Shown: in pieces, positions 1-8,276 of the stretch | Numbering within the stretch: the first letter of the stretch is position 1 | Layout of the letters: the number at the start of each line of letters is the position of its first letter | From: Actinoplanes sp. M2I2 | Lineage (GTDB): Bacteria > Actinomycetota > Actinomycetes > Mycobacteriales > Micromonosporaceae | Reading direction: 5' to 3' | Length of the DNA stretch: 64,000 bases | Assembly (NCBI RefSeq): GCF_023544445.1 | Contig: NZ_JALPVJ010000009.1 | Span: forward strand, 1-64,000 | Program-made: the position numbers and the translations under genes | Notes under the pieces: generated by a model | Told to the model about the DNA's origin: nothing | Databases searched by the model: none | Seen by the model: the letters and a program-made list of their open reading frames with translations, nothing else

Positions 1-1
1 C

Positions 2-109
2 ACCAAAGAAGGCCTCTCCAAAAAAGAGATCATCCGCTGCCTCAAACGATATGTCGCCCGCGAGCTCTACCAGCTCATCACCGCCAACGACCCACAACCA
101 ACCCCTTGA
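2..109 (+). CDS. C-terminal end of a probable IS110-type transposase (partial)
   Basis: An open frame runs in from the left window edge and stops at a TGA at 107-109, giving 35 residues. The basic helix KKEIIRCLKRYVARELY matches my recollection of the C-terminal tail of IS110/IS1111-type transposases (G-x-S/T-K-x-E-x-x-R-x-L-K-R). The codons are AT-richer than those of the neighbours, as expected of a transferred element. No terminal inverted repeats can be judged because the rest lies outside the window, so it cannot be said whether the element is intact. The family call is from memory of the motif and is moderate. Confidence 0.45.
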   Translation, partial: TKEGLSKKEIIRCLKRYVARELYQLITANDPQPTP

Positions 110-166
110 CATCCATAGGAGCATCCCGGGCGCTGAGGCTACGCGCTTTGAATCGGGCGAATCGCC

Positions 167-739
167 TTATCCACAGGGGGAATTCCAGGTGTCGATGGCG
201 GTGCGGCCGTGGTCGAAACCGAGGATCGACAGCGTGGCGGTGCCCAGCTTCAGGCGACCCCCACCCTCGGCCGGCATGCCGACCCACCGCGCCCCGACGA
301 CCCGCAGCGCGTGCCCGTGCCCGATCAGGGCCACGTCCCCCTGGTCGAGCAGCGGCCGGACCTTCTCCAGGACGCGGTCGATGCGCGCCGAGATCTGGGC
401 CGGCGACTCACCCCCGGGAGCGCCGTCGCGGAACAACCACCAGTCCGGGTCGGTCTCGTGGATCGTCGCCGAGGTGATGCCCTCGTACTCGCCGTAGTTC
501 CACTCGGCCAGGTCCTCGGTCGTCTCGGTGACCGTGAGACCGGCCAGCTCCGCGGTCCGCAGCGCCCGGTGGCGCGGGCTGGAGATGACAGCCACGAACT
601 TGCGGTCCTGGACCCGGGGACCGACCGCCTCGGCCTGCCGCTCGCCCTCTTCGGTCAGGTCGAGATCCGTGTACGAGGTGTGGCGGCCGTTGGCGCTCCA
701 CTCGGTCTGCCCGTGCCGGATCAGCACGATCTCGCCCAT
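167..739 (-). CDS. Histidine phosphatase family protein (phosphoglycerate-mutase-like)
   Basis: A 190-residue cytoplasmic phosphatase of the branch-1 histidine phosphatase superfamily. The catalytic LIRHGQTEW motif lies at residues 4-12, with the usual LTEEGERQA helix after it, and the second catalytic histidine is in the IGHGH segment near residue 150. The frame is open further upstream (to 820), but the ATG at 739 is preferred. It puts the RHG strand at the N-terminus as in the family, and an AGGAG stands just before it. The substrate cannot be told from sequence; relatives act on sugar phosphates, phosphoserine or other small phosphoesters. The stop overlaps a perfect TTATCCACA DnaA-box-like string (167-175), probably by chance. 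It is monocistronic and lies downstream of the flavin pair. Confidence 0.85.
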   Translation of the reverse strand: MGEIVLIRHGQTEWSANGRHTSYTDLDLTEEGERQAEAVGPRVQDRKFVAVISSPRHRALRTAELAGLTVTETTEDLAEWNYGEYEGITSATIHETDPDWWLFRDGAPGGESPAQISARIDRVLEKVRPLLDQGDVALIGHGHALRVVGARWVGMPAEGGGRLKLGTATLSILGFDHGRTAIDTWNSPCG

Positions 740-834
740 GGTGACTCCTTCGTCGGTTCGATCCTTTGTACCCCGCCGGAGCCGATTCCCCTCCCGGTTC
801 GGCCAGGTGCCTTCGACCACAGGCGGACGACGTC

Positions 835-865
835 GAGGCGGCTCCGCGATGTGCGGAGCCGCCTC
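835..865 (-). terminator. Perfect 13-bp hairpin terminator after the flavin pair
   Basis: The arms GAGGCGGCTCCGC and GCGGAGCCGCCTC (835-847 and 853-865) pair perfectly around a 5-base loop, 15 bases past the stop of the FMN reductase. No T-run follows, which is common for actinobacterial hairpin terminators. Confidence 0.7.
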
Positions 866-879
866 GGTAGTCGTCTGAC

Positions 880-1488
880 TTATTTGAGCAGGTCCTGGAA
901 GTCGACCGTCAGGGCGAACGGGTCGGCGACCGCGGCCGGCTCCCGCCGGCCGACCTCGGTGGCCAGCTCGGCCGCGGCGCGGGCGACGCGGGACTGCAGG
1001 AAACCGTCCGACGAGTCGGCACCCCAGTCGTCGCCGGCGGCGAAGACCGCGGTCGGCACGACGACCGCACGCAGGTAGGCGAACATCGGGCGCAGGGCGT
1101 GCTCCAGCGCCAGCGAGTGACGGGCCGTCCCGGCGGTCGCGGCGATCAGCACCGGCTTGTCGACCAGCGCGTCCTTGTCGATCACGTCGAAGAACGACTT
1201 GAACAGGCCGCTGTAGCTGGCGGTGAAGATCGGCGACACGGCGATCACGCCATCGGCCCCGGCCACCGCCTCCAGAGCCTCCCGGAGTGCCCCGGCCGGA
1301 AAGCCGGTGAGCAGGTGGTTGGTGATGTCGTGGGCCAGGTCGCGCAGCTCGATGGTCTTCACGTGCAGCTCGATCGCGCGCTCCGCGGCGGCGTCGACCG
1401 TCGCGGCGGCGAGCCGGTCGGCGAGCAGGCGGGTCGACGACGGCTGGCTCAGGCCGGCCGAGACGACGACCAGGGTGCGCTGCTTCAT
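880..1488 (-). CDS. NADPH-dependent FMN reductase, LLM-partnered (CE1759-type)
   Basis: A 202-residue flavodoxin-fold reductase. The start TLVVVSAGLSQPSSTRLLADRL is the FMN-phosphate-binding loop of NADPH-dependent FMN reductases, and the SPIFTASYSGLFKSFFD segment near residue 85 is the second flavin-contact region of the family. It would supply reduced FMN to the LLM-class monooxygenase encoded just upstream. The ATG overlaps that gene's stop by four bases (ATGA), so translation is coupled and the two proteins should be made together. The pairing of this reductase type with an LLM oxygenase is a recognised actinobacterial arrangement (CE1758/CE1759). The substrate of the pair is unknown. A strong hairpin follows the gene. 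Confidence 0.88.
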   Translation of the reverse strand: MKQRTLVVVSAGLSQPSSTRLLADRLAAATVDAAAERAIELHVKTIELRDLAHDITNHLLTGFPAGALREALEAVAGADGVIAVSPIFTASYSGLFKSFFDVIDKDALVDKPVLIAATAGTARHSLALEHALRPMFAYLRAVVVPTAVFAAGDDWGADSSDGFLQSRVARAAAELATEVGRREPAAVADPFALTVDFQDLLK

Positions 1489-2588
1489 GCGGCCACCTCT
1501 TCCTTGGCGAGTTCCTCGGCGTGCTTGGCGAGCAGGGAGGCGTGGGTCGGGGCGTCCGGCACGTGGGCCGGCTTGAGCGCGGCGAACTCCTTGCGCAGCA
1601 CCGGCACGACGTCGGAGCCGAGGAGGTCGAGCTGCTCGAGGACCGTCTTGAGCGGCAGGCCGGCGTGGTCCATCAGGAACAGCTGGCGCTGGTAGTCGCC
1701 GACGTACTCGCGGAAGCCGAGCGTCCGGTCGATGACCTCCTGGGGGCTGCCGACGGTCAGCGGCGTCTCGCGGGTGAAGTCCTCCATCGACGGGCCGTGG
1801 CCGTAAACCGGGGCGTTGTCGAAGTACGGGCGGAACTCCTTGACCGCGTCCTGGCTGTTCTTCCGGATGAAGACCTGGCCGCCGAGGCCGACGATGGCCT
1901 GGTCGGGGTCGCCGTGGCCGTAGTGGGCGAAGCGCTGCCGGTAGAGCTCGATCATCCGCTGGGTGTGCGACGCCGGCCAGAAGATGTGGTTGGCGAAGAA
2001 GCCGTCACCGTAGAAGGCGGCCTGCTCGGCGATCTCGGGACTGCGGATCGAGCCGTGCCAGACGAACGGCGGCACCTCGTCGAGCGGGCGCGGCGTCGAG
2101 GTGAACGACTGCAGAGGCGTACGGAACTTGCCCTGCCAGTCGACGACGTGCTCGCGCCACAGCCGGTGCAGCAGCGCGTAGTTCTCGATGGCCAGCGGGA
2201 TGCCGGCGCGGATGTCCTTGCCGAACCAGGGGTAGACCGGCCCGGTGTTGCCGCGGCCCATCATGAGGTCGACGCGCCCCTCCGAGAGGTGCTGCAGCAT
2301 CGCGTAGTCCTCGGCGATCTTCACCGGGTCGTTGGTGGTGATCAGCGTGGTCGCCGTGCTGAGCAGCAGCTTCTCGGTCTGCGCGGCGATGTACGCGAGC
2401 GTGGTGGTCGGCGACGAGGAGAAGAACGGCTCGTTGTGGTGCTCGCCGAGCGCGAAGACGTCGAGGCCGACCTCCTCGGCGTGCTTGGCGATCGTCACGA
2501 TGTTCTTGATGCGCTCGTGCTCGGTCGGCGTCCGCCCGGTGGTCGGGTCGGTGGTGATGTCGCTGACGCTGAAGATTCCGAACTGCAT
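1485..2588 (-). CDS. LLM-class flavin-dependent oxidoreductase (CE1758-type)
   Basis: A 367-residue bacterial-luciferase-like TIM-barrel monooxygenase. It begins MQFGIFSVSDITTDPTTGRTPTEHER, and ALGEHHNEPFFSSSP (about residues 47-61), the SEGRVDLMMGRGN segment near residue 105 and the late LFLMDHAGLP segment are typical of the class. It uses reduced FMN and oxygen to oxidise an unknown small substrate. The frame is open upstream to 2642, but the ATG at 2588 follows a GGAGAGGGAG ribosome site and matches the family start. It is the first gene of a two-gene operon with the FMN reductase. A possible operator (AGTATTTCAAAACT, 2659-2672) lies about 70 bases upstream. Confidence 0.9.
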   Translation of the reverse strand: MQFGIFSVSDITTDPTTGRTPTEHERIKNIVTIAKHAEEVGLDVFALGEHHNEPFFSSSPTTTLAYIAAQTEKLLLSTATTLITTNDPVKIAEDYAMLQHLSEGRVDLMMGRGNTGPVYPWFGKDIRAGIPLAIENYALLHRLWREHVVDWQGKFRTPLQSFTSTPRPLDEVPPFVWHGSIRSPEIAEQAAFYGDGFFANHIFWPASHTQRMIELYRQRFAHYGHGDPDQAIVGLGGQVFIRKNSQDAVKEFRPYFDNAPVYGHGPSMEDFTRETPLTVGSPQEVIDRTLGFREYVGDYQRQLFLMDHAGLPLKTVLEQLDLLGSDVVPVLRKEFAALKPAHVPDAPTHASLLAKHAEELAKEEVAA

Positions 2589-2658
2589 GACCGCTCCCTC
2601 TCCGCCGGGACCCGCTTGCATCCCGTTGACTGCCAGCCACAACCACGCCGACCACCAA

Positions 2659-2672
2659 AGTATTTCAAAACT
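2659..2672. promoter_or_regulatory. Imperfect AT-rich palindrome upstream of the LLM/FMN-reductase operon
   Basis: AGTATTTCAAAACT pairs at five of seven positions (AGT.TT..AA.ACT) and is conspicuously AT-rich in this GC-rich sequence. It lies where an operator or promoter for the leftward flavin operon, or for the rightward gene at 2779, would be expected. No regulator gene is adjacent, so its function is a guess. Confidence 0.3.
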
Positions 2673-2778
2673 AAAAGACTGACGCTGCGGCGCCGGTCAC
2701 AACTTCGCCTGCACGCACATTGCGTGAGTTTGCAGTCATCGACTGTGATGGAGGGACTCTGACCCGGGGAGACGACAC

Positions 2779-3699
2779 GTGCATATCCTGATCAAAATCA
2801 TGGTCACGAGCATCGCCGGTGGCCTGACCTACCTCCTCACCAACGCCACTGAGCAGCCCGAGATCTGGCAGCAGACGATGTCGATCTTCGTGGCCGGCGT
2901 CGTCCTGGTCGTCCAGTTCCTGATCGAGTCGGCCGAGCAGTCCCGCAAATTGGTACGGGCCATCGGGGAGGACGCCGCGCAAGGAACACATAGTTTGACC
3001 GACAAGATTCAGCGCATCAGCGAGGCCGCCACGCACCTCGCCCGCGTCGAGGACCTCCTGGGCCGGGACAGCGTCGTTCGCGTCGTCGAGGCCGCAGGTC
3101 GGCTGAAGGCCGGCGAGACCTTCCTTCTCCAGTTCGCCGACAGCCAATTGAAGAGCCTGGCCACCCTCCTGGAAGGCTTGCGCTCCGGGCGAGCAGACCA
3201 TGAGGGCGAGAACCCCGATTGGCTGTTGGATCTGACCGACGCGGCGACGATGAGCATCGACGCCACGAGCATGACCTCGTTCGACAGGTCACATGGCTTT
3301 GTGGACGAAGGCGACTTCTGGTCCAGTGAACTAGGTCTCAGATATCTCGATCGCCAGCGGGAGGCGATCGTGCGTAAAGTCCGCATCCGCCGGTTGTTCC
3401 TCCTGACCGACAGCGCCGACGACGACGACCAGCTTCAGCGCCTGCTGGAACCACATCGGAAGATCGACGTCGAAGTCAGGGTGCTCAGCCACGACCGCAT
3501 CCCCTTCCTCTACCGGAAGGACCTTGACGACTTCATCCTCTTCGACCAGAAGCTAAGCTACGAACTCCAGACCGCTCGGGTGCTGCAGAGTGACGTGACC
3601 CCATCGATCAGCAACGTCGCCTTGGTATCGAGCCCCCAGCAGCTGGGAAAGCGGAAGAAGCGGTTCGAGGATCTGTGGGACGCAGCTCAGGGATCCTGA
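2779..3699 (+). CDS. Two-helix membrane protein with a possible PLD-like C-terminal domain (unknown function)
   Basis: 306 residues, not recognised as a named family. Two hydrophobic helices (about 3-20 and 33-50) form an N-terminal hairpin, followed by a charged, probably coiled segment (about 52-115). The C-terminal half (about 150-300) should be cytoplasmic. It contains DLTDAATMSIDATSMTSFD, then a WSS...RYLDRQREAIVRKVRIRRLFLL stretch, then DVEVRVL and DDFILFDQKLSYE. This order of a beta-strand, an I-R-R-L/I-F strand and a D-F-x-x-F-D strand recalls phospholipase-D-like sensor domains that lack the HKD catalytic motif; that is inference. The GTG start follows GGGGAGA by 8 bases. It is the first gene of a block of lower GC than its surroundings, with a methyltransferase and a D-amino-acid oxidase, which suggests a transferred module. 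Confidence 0.6.
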   Translation: MHILIKIMVTSIAGGLTYLLTNATEQPEIWQQTMSIFVAGVVLVVQFLIESAEQSRKLVRAIGEDAAQGTHSLTDKIQRISEAATHLARVEDLLGRDSVVRVVEAAGRLKAGETFLLQFADSQLKSLATLLEGLRSGRADHEGENPDWLLDLTDAATMSIDATSMTSFDRSHGFVDEGDFWSSELGLRYLDRQREAIVRKVRIRRLFLLTDSADDDDQLQRLLEPHRKIDVEVRVLSHDRIPFLYRKDLDDFILFDQKLSYELQTARVLQSDVTPSISNVALVSSPQQLGKRKKRFEDLWDAAQGS

Positions 3700-3783
3700 C
3701 GAGGCTTCGGATGCTGATCCAGTCGCCTGACCAGTGGCGGCGGAACAGCAGGACCGTGCGAAGCAGCGACGAAGGGTGCCCCG

Positions 3784-4563
3784 ATGAGCGAAACCCATCC
3801 GCGCTCGACATCGCCGCCCGACGATGCCTTTGACAGACCCGAGAACGAGACCGCAGTCGATTGGGAGAAGTTCGACTCCGACGCCTATTTCAGCGACAAC
3901 TACGGACGCCTTCGTTCGGACGACTCCACGATCATCCAGATCGTTGCCGATTACTTCAAGAGGAATCAGCCTGTCCCGGAGCTCGGCCGGGCCATCGATG
4001 TCGGCCCTGGCGCAAATTTGTACCCCGCGCTGATGCTGTTGCCCTACGCATCGGAGGTCGTTTTGTTCGAGCGCTCCTTCGTCAACCGCAACTGGCTGGC
4101 GAAGGAGTTGGACAAGCCGCACGGTTCGTGGTGGCAATTCTGGGATGCGATCTCGGCCGGCCGGTCGGCCTATGACCCGATCAACAAGCCGATGGAAACT
4201 CTGCACGGCCGGGTCACACTCGAGCGCGGGAACGTTTTCAGTCTGGAGCCCGACCAGTACGACGTCGGGACGATGTTCTTCGTCGCCGAGTCGATCACCA
4301 GGCGGGTCGACGAGTTCCAGCGCGCAACCCGGCTTTTCGTCAATGCTCTCAAGCACAATGCGCCGTTCGCCGCCGCCTTCATGCGACGCTCGTCCGGATA
4401 TCTCGTCGCCCAGAAGCACTTCCCGGCATGCTCGATCGACGAGGACGACGTGCACCGCGCCCTGGCGCCGGTGGCACGCAAGGTGACGGTTCGGCGGGTC
4501 CGGAGTAAAGGTCTCCGGCCGGGCTACGACGGCATGATGGTCGCCACCGGACGCCGAAGATGA
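3784..4563 (+). CDS. SAM-dependent methyltransferase (NNMT/PNMT/TEMT-like, resembling the SCO2525 family)
   Basis: A 259-residue class I methyltransferase. Motif I is AIDVGPGANLYPAL (about residues 70-83), followed by the acidic strand VVLFERSFVNRNWL and a late VGTMFFVAESIT strand. This layout matches the small-molecule N-methyltransferase group PNMT/NNMT/TEMT and, in my judgement, the actinobacterial SCO2525-type enzymes. Tryptophan-rich WWQFWDAIS after motif II also fits. The substrate is not known; members act on amines or related small molecules. It starts 84 bases after the membrane protein and precedes the D-amino-acid oxidase in the same direction. Base composition is lower in GC than the flanks. 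An operon is likely but not certain because the gaps are about 85 and 106 bases. Confidence 0.75.
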   Translation: MSETHPRSTSPPDDAFDRPENETAVDWEKFDSDAYFSDNYGRLRSDDSTIIQIVADYFKRNQPVPELGRAIDVGPGANLYPALMLLPYASEVVLFERSFVNRNWLAKELDKPHGSWWQFWDAISAGRSAYDPINKPMETLHGRVTLERGNVFSLEPDQYDVGTMFFVAESITRRVDEFQRATRLFVNALKHNAPFAAAFMRRSSGYLVAQKHFPACSIDEDDVHRALAPVARKVTVRRVRSKGLRPGYDGMMVATGRRR

Positions 4564-4669
4564 TGTTTGTTCGCTTCTCCACCCGACGTGCCCTGCGGCT
4601 CGTAACGACACCCGCGTCAAGCGCGAATGCGTGCGGTCTGCCCGTGCGCCGGGAGGCTAGTCTCAAGGG

Positions 4670-5716
4670 ATGGCCTCCCTTCGAGCGGATATCCTGATCA
4701 TCGGTGCGGGCGTTATCGGTCTGACCACGGCCATTCGTCTCGCCGAACGTGCGCGGCTCGCGAAGCAGGCTCGGCCATACGAGCGCGATCTACGCATCAT
4801 GATCTACAGGAGCCAGGGCCCCGACACGACCAGCTCATATGCGGCCGGCGCCATTTTTGATCCTTACATGGCCGAACACAAGAATGACGATCTTAGAGAC
4901 AAACGGGCCGAGGCCACGCGTCGCGAGTTCGAGAACCTCCACAGCGAGGGTCACGTCTGGGCGCGACTGCTCGAGGGGATCGAAGCGTCACGTACTCCAC
5001 TGAGTCCGCCGAAGTGGGCGCCACAACTCCCGCGTTATCGACCGTGCAGCAGGGCGGAGTTACCGCCTGGGTTCCGGTCGGGATGGCGCTATCAGTCCCC
5101 CTTGATCGAGATGCCGCCTTTCCTCGACTGGCTCGAGCAGCGGCTGCGTTCCCTCGGCGTCAAGATCGAGAAAAGGGAGCTGAAAGATCTCGACCAGGGG
5201 TTCGCCGACGCCGATATCGTGGTGAATTGCACGGGCATCGGCGCACGCACCTTGGTGCCTGACAATGAGGTGAGGCCGATTCGGGGGCAGCTCGTGGCCG
5301 TACCCAACCCCGGCATCCGCGAGTTCTTCGTCGAGCACGTTCGCGATTCTTACATCGGCGACACCACCTACGTCCTACCGCACGGCGACACCCTCCTCCT
5401 GGGCGGCAGCGCTGAGCTGGGAGTTTCCGACCTGCGCTGGAACTCCGATGCGGAAGAGGCGATCATGCGGCGCTGTCGCGCGGCGTTTCCGGTTCTCGCC
5501 CACGTCGATCCGATCGACGACTTTCGCAGGGTCGGCATCCGACCGCACCGTGAGACCGTCCGCCTCGAGCATGAAGACTTCGGCGAACGGCACCTCGTGC
5601 ACAACTACGGGCACGGTGGCTCAGGAGTCAGCCTCTCCTGGGGATGCGCTGACGAGGTCGCCGACATCGTCGCCGACATCCACAAAAAGCCCCGCCTATC
5701 CGCACCGACGCCTTGA
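4670..5716 (+). CDS. FAD-dependent D-amino-acid oxidase family protein
   Basis: A 348-residue flavoenzyme of the DAAO family. The N-terminal ILIIGAGVIGLTTAIRLAE is the dinucleotide-binding fold, with an extra basic stretch (about residues 30-42) before the next strand. The DTTSSYAAGAIFDPY segment corresponds to the TTS-x-AAG flavin contact of D-amino-acid oxidases. The C-terminal HNYGHGGSGVSLSWG (about residues 308-322) is the family signature. The reaction would be oxidative deamination of a D-amino acid to a keto acid, ammonia and hydrogen peroxide. No peroxisomal or signal sequence is seen, so it should be cytoplasmic. A TAGTCT -10-like box just before the ATG suggests it may also be read from its own promoter. 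A 15-bp hairpin terminator follows at once, closing the block. Confidence 0.82.
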   Translation: MASLRADILIIGAGVIGLTTAIRLAERARLAKQARPYERDLRIMIYRSQGPDTTSSYAAGAIFDPYMAEHKNDDLRDKRAEATRREFENLHSEGHVWARLLEGIEASRTPLSPPKWAPQLPRYRPCSRAELPPGFRSGWRYQSPLIEMPPFLDWLEQRLRSLGVKIEKRELKDLDQGFADADIVVNCTGIGARTLVPDNEVRPIRGQLVAVPNPGIREFFVEHVRDSYIGDTTYVLPHGDTLLLGGSAELGVSDLRWNSDAEEAIMRRCRAAFPVLAHVDPIDDFRRVGIRPHRETVRLEHEDFGERHLVHNYGHGGSGVSLSWGCADEVADIVADIHKKPRLSAPTP

Positions 5717-5717
5717 G

Positions 5718-5760
5718 CACGGAGCCCAGGCCGATGACTCCACCCGGCCTGGGCTCCGTG
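5718..5760. terminator. Perfect 15-bp bidirectional hairpin between convergent genes
   Basis: CACGGAGCCCAGGCC (5718-5732) pairs fully with GGCCTGGGCTCCGTG (5746-5760) around a 13-base loop. It fills the gap between the D-amino-acid oxidase stop and the chitinase stop and can serve both strands. Confidence 0.8.
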
Positions 5761-5761
5761 G

Positions 5762-7078
5762 TCACCGGCCCTGGAGGCGCTTCACGTTGTCGCCGAAGGT
5801 CCAGTTCTTGGAGCCGTCCCAGTTGATCGACCAGGTCATCAGGCCCTTGATGCCGGGGACGGAGTTGTAGGCCTGGGTGACCAGGGCGGGGGTCATGTAG
5901 CCGCCGCCGGCGCCGGGCTGGGCGGGCAGGCCGGGGACCTGCTTGTCGTACGGGATGCGGATGGTGGTGCCCTGGATGGTCAGGCCGTTGTTGAGGCACT
6001 GGGTCTGGACGGTGAAGCCCTGGACCGTGCCCGCGCCGTACGAGTCGCCGGCGCAGCCGTACATGGAGCCGTTGTAGTACTGCATGTTCAGCCACCACAG
6101 GCGGTCGCTGTCCAGGTATTTCTTGATGATCGGCAGGTACGAGCCCCAGATCGAGCCGTAGGTGACGCTGCCGCCGGTGACGTAGGCCGTCTCGGGCGCC
6201 ATGGTGAGGCCGAAGTTCGAGGGCATCGCGGCCAGCACGCCGTCGATGATGCGGATCAGGTTGGCCTGCGACGTGGACAGCTGGTTGATGGTGCCGCTGC
6301 CGGTCAGGCCGGTCTCGATGTCGATGTCGATGCCGTCGAAGTTGTACTGGCGCAGGATCGGCACGATGGTCGAGACGAACCGGTCGGCGACGGCGGCCGA
6401 GCTCAGGTCGACACCGGCGGTCGCGCCGCCGATGGACATCAGGATCGTCGCGCCCTGGGCCTTGGCCGCGCAGATCTCGGCGGCGGTGGGCACCTTGACG
6501 CCGGCGTCCATGCCGTTCTCCCACAGCACCGTGCCGTCCGAGCGGATCACCGGGAAGGCGGCCATCAGCACGTTGTAACCGTGCTGGACGATGCGGCTGT
6601 CGTTGATCGGGATCCAGCCCAGGCCGGGGTGCACGCCGTTGGAGGCGCCGTCCCAGTTTTCCCAGTAGCCCTGCAGCACCTTGCCGGCGGGCTTGCCACG
6701 GACGGCACAACCGACGGGCGGCTGCGTGGTGGGCGGTGGGGTCGTGACCGGGGGCGTGGTGGCCGGGGGTGGAGTCGTCGTCGGGGGCGGAGTGGTGGGG
6801 CCGCCGGTGCAGGCGCCGAGGTCGCGCCACAGCGTCGGCGTGGCGGCCGGGTTCCAGCCCGTTCCGGCCCACGCGGTGTGGGTGACCAGCGCCTGGTAGA
6901 GGTGGGCGCTGTAGGTGACCTGCTGGCCCGCGGTGTAGGTCGGGCCCTCCCGCCAGACCGTGCCCGAGCAGGTCACGGCGGCGGAGGCGGCACCGCCACC
7001 ACCGACGGCGACGGCAAGGCCGCCGGCTGCCATCCCGAGCGCTGCGGCCAACGCCACCATTCGACGACGGACACCCAT
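5762..7078 (-). CDS. Secreted chitinase, GH18 with N-terminal chitin-binding module
   Basis: 438 residues. A twin-arginine-like or basic signal peptide (MGVRRRMVALAAALG...ASAA) is followed by a small CBM5/12-type chitin-binding module (about 35-75, with WREGPTYTAGQQVTY and LYQALVTHTAW). A Thr/Pro linker (about 80-115) leads to a GH18 catalytic barrel. The active-site motif DGIDIDIE (DxxDxDxE) is intact, with the glutamate as proton donor. SIGGA before it and the late MTWSINWD tryptophan strand also fit. It cleaves beta-1,4 bonds of chitin outside the cell. The reading frame extends upstream to a GTG at 7117, but the ATG at 7078 gives a clean signal peptide. No obvious DasR-type box is seen upstream. 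Confidence 0.92.
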   Translation of the reverse strand: MGVRRRMVALAAALGMAAGGLAVAVGGGGAASAAVTCSGTVWREGPTYTAGQQVTYSAHLYQALVTHTAWAGTGWNPAATPTLWRDLGACTGGPTTPPPTTTPPPATTPPVTTPPPTTQPPVGCAVRGKPAGKVLQGYWENWDGASNGVHPGLGWIPINDSRIVQHGYNVLMAAFPVIRSDGTVLWENGMDAGVKVPTAAEICAAKAQGATILMSIGGATAGVDLSSAAVADRFVSTIVPILRQYNFDGIDIDIETGLTGSGTINQLSTSQANLIRIIDGVLAAMPSNFGLTMAPETAYVTGGSVTYGSIWGSYLPIIKKYLDSDRLWWLNMQYYNGSMYGCAGDSYGAGTVQGFTVQTQCLNNGLTIQGTTIRIPYDKQVPGLPAQPGAGGGYMTPALVTQAYNSVPGIKGLMTWSINWDGSKNWTFGDNVKRLQGR

Positions 7079-7142
7079 GGCGACTCCCTCGATGCGTACG
7101 TGACCTGCGATACGCACATCATGAAGTTCACATGTATAAATA

Positions 7143-8243
7143 TCAAGGGTTCTTAACAGTCAGCGGTAGCTCGAGGAAAGCGGCGTACGGCTCCAGGGCC
7201 TGGGCGGCGGCTGCCTGATCGCGGGCGGTGAGAGCGGCGACGGGCTGCACTGTGACAGTGACGCCCTTGCTGGTGAGCGTGCGCGTCCAGGTCGCCATCA
7301 CCCTCCCGCCGCGGACGAGCGTCGACCGGAACACGCCGTTGCCGCCGGGGATGACCGCGGCGAGATCGTCGGCCGAGGCCATCAGCGTGCGGTCCTTGTA
7401 GCCCAGCAGGTATTCGTCGAAGCCGGGCACCGCCAGCCACTCGCCGGGGCCGAGGTCGGGCGCGTCAGCCGCCATGATCATCTCGGTGCCGTCGACGTCG
7501 ACCGTCACGAGGGCGTCGCCGGCGAGCGCGATGCCGGCGCGGCAGTCGGTCATCGTGAGGCCCGTCCAGCCGGCGAAATCCTTGCGCGACGCCGGCCCGT
7601 GGCTGCGGAAATAGCGCAACGCGATGATGCCCAGCGCCTCCTCGCGCGACGGCCGGCGGGGATCGGGAACCCACTCGTCGAGCAGCACGAAGGTCTGCTC
7701 CTTGCCGACGTGCGGGGCGATCGCCGTCACGCCGCGCTGCGACGCGTACCAGAGAAGGTGGTAACCCCGCTGCCCGGTGACCTCGACGCCGCCCTCGACC
7801 ATCGCGGTCAGGCACTCCGACCGGGTCAGCCGGCCACCGCCGCGCAGAGCCGCGGCCAGGATCTCGACCGCGCGGTCCACCGTGTGCTCGTCGAGCCCGA
7901 GGATCTCGCGGCGCTTGGCCGCACCGCCCAGGGCGCGGACCCCCATCAGGTCGAGCATCCAATGGACATCGGCCGCGGGGACGAAGTGGACCGTGCCCCG
8001 CATCGGCCACGTGCGCAGGACGGAACGGTCCTCGAGAGCCTCGTTGACTTGGGCCAGGGACACCCCGGGCAGACGGCACCCGAGCGACCAGAGCGCGCTG
8101 TTGACGTCCTGCGCCTGCATGGCGCCGAACCACTCGACGACGGAGGCCACCGAGGCAGCGCCGGTCGCCGTGGCGGAGCCGGGACCGTTCCCGCGCAGCA
8201 GCAGACTGGTCATTCGCAGCCCCAGGGCCGTCGTCGCATCCAT
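7143..8243 (-). CDS. Winged-helix DNA-binding domain protein (HTH_42/AlkZ-like superfamily)
   Basis: A 366-residue protein of the winged-helix superfamily that includes YcaQ/AlkZ-type DNA glycosylases and many uncharacterised actinobacterial relatives. Typical features are the GAMQAQDVNSALWSLGCR segment near residue 38, the RTWPMRGTVHFVPAADVHWML motif near residue 77, and the late GFDEYLLGYKDR segment near residue 275. Proteins of this kind unhook interstrand crosslinks or bind damaged DNA, but the activity of this branch is not established, so repair is only a suggestion. It stands alone between the chitinase and pgi. Confidence 0.75.
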   Translation of the reverse strand: MDATTALGLRMTSLLLRGNGPGSATATGAASVASVVEWFGAMQAQDVNSALWSLGCRLPGVSLAQVNEALEDRSVLRTWPMRGTVHFVPAADVHWMLDLMGVRALGGAAKRREILGLDEHTVDRAVEILAAALRGGGRLTRSECLTAMVEGGVEVTGQRGYHLLWYASQRGVTAIAPHVGKEQTFVLLDEWVPDPRRPSREEALGIIALRYFRSHGPASRKDFAGWTGLTMTDCRAGIALAGDALVTVDVDGTEMIMAADAPDLGPGEWLAVPGFDEYLLGYKDRTLMASADDLAAVIPGGNGVFRSTLVRGGRVMATWTRTLTSKGVTVTVQPVAALTARDQAAAAQALEPYAAFLELPLTVKNP

Positions 8244-8276
8244 GACGACGACCCTAGAGCCGGGGTCCGACAGAAA

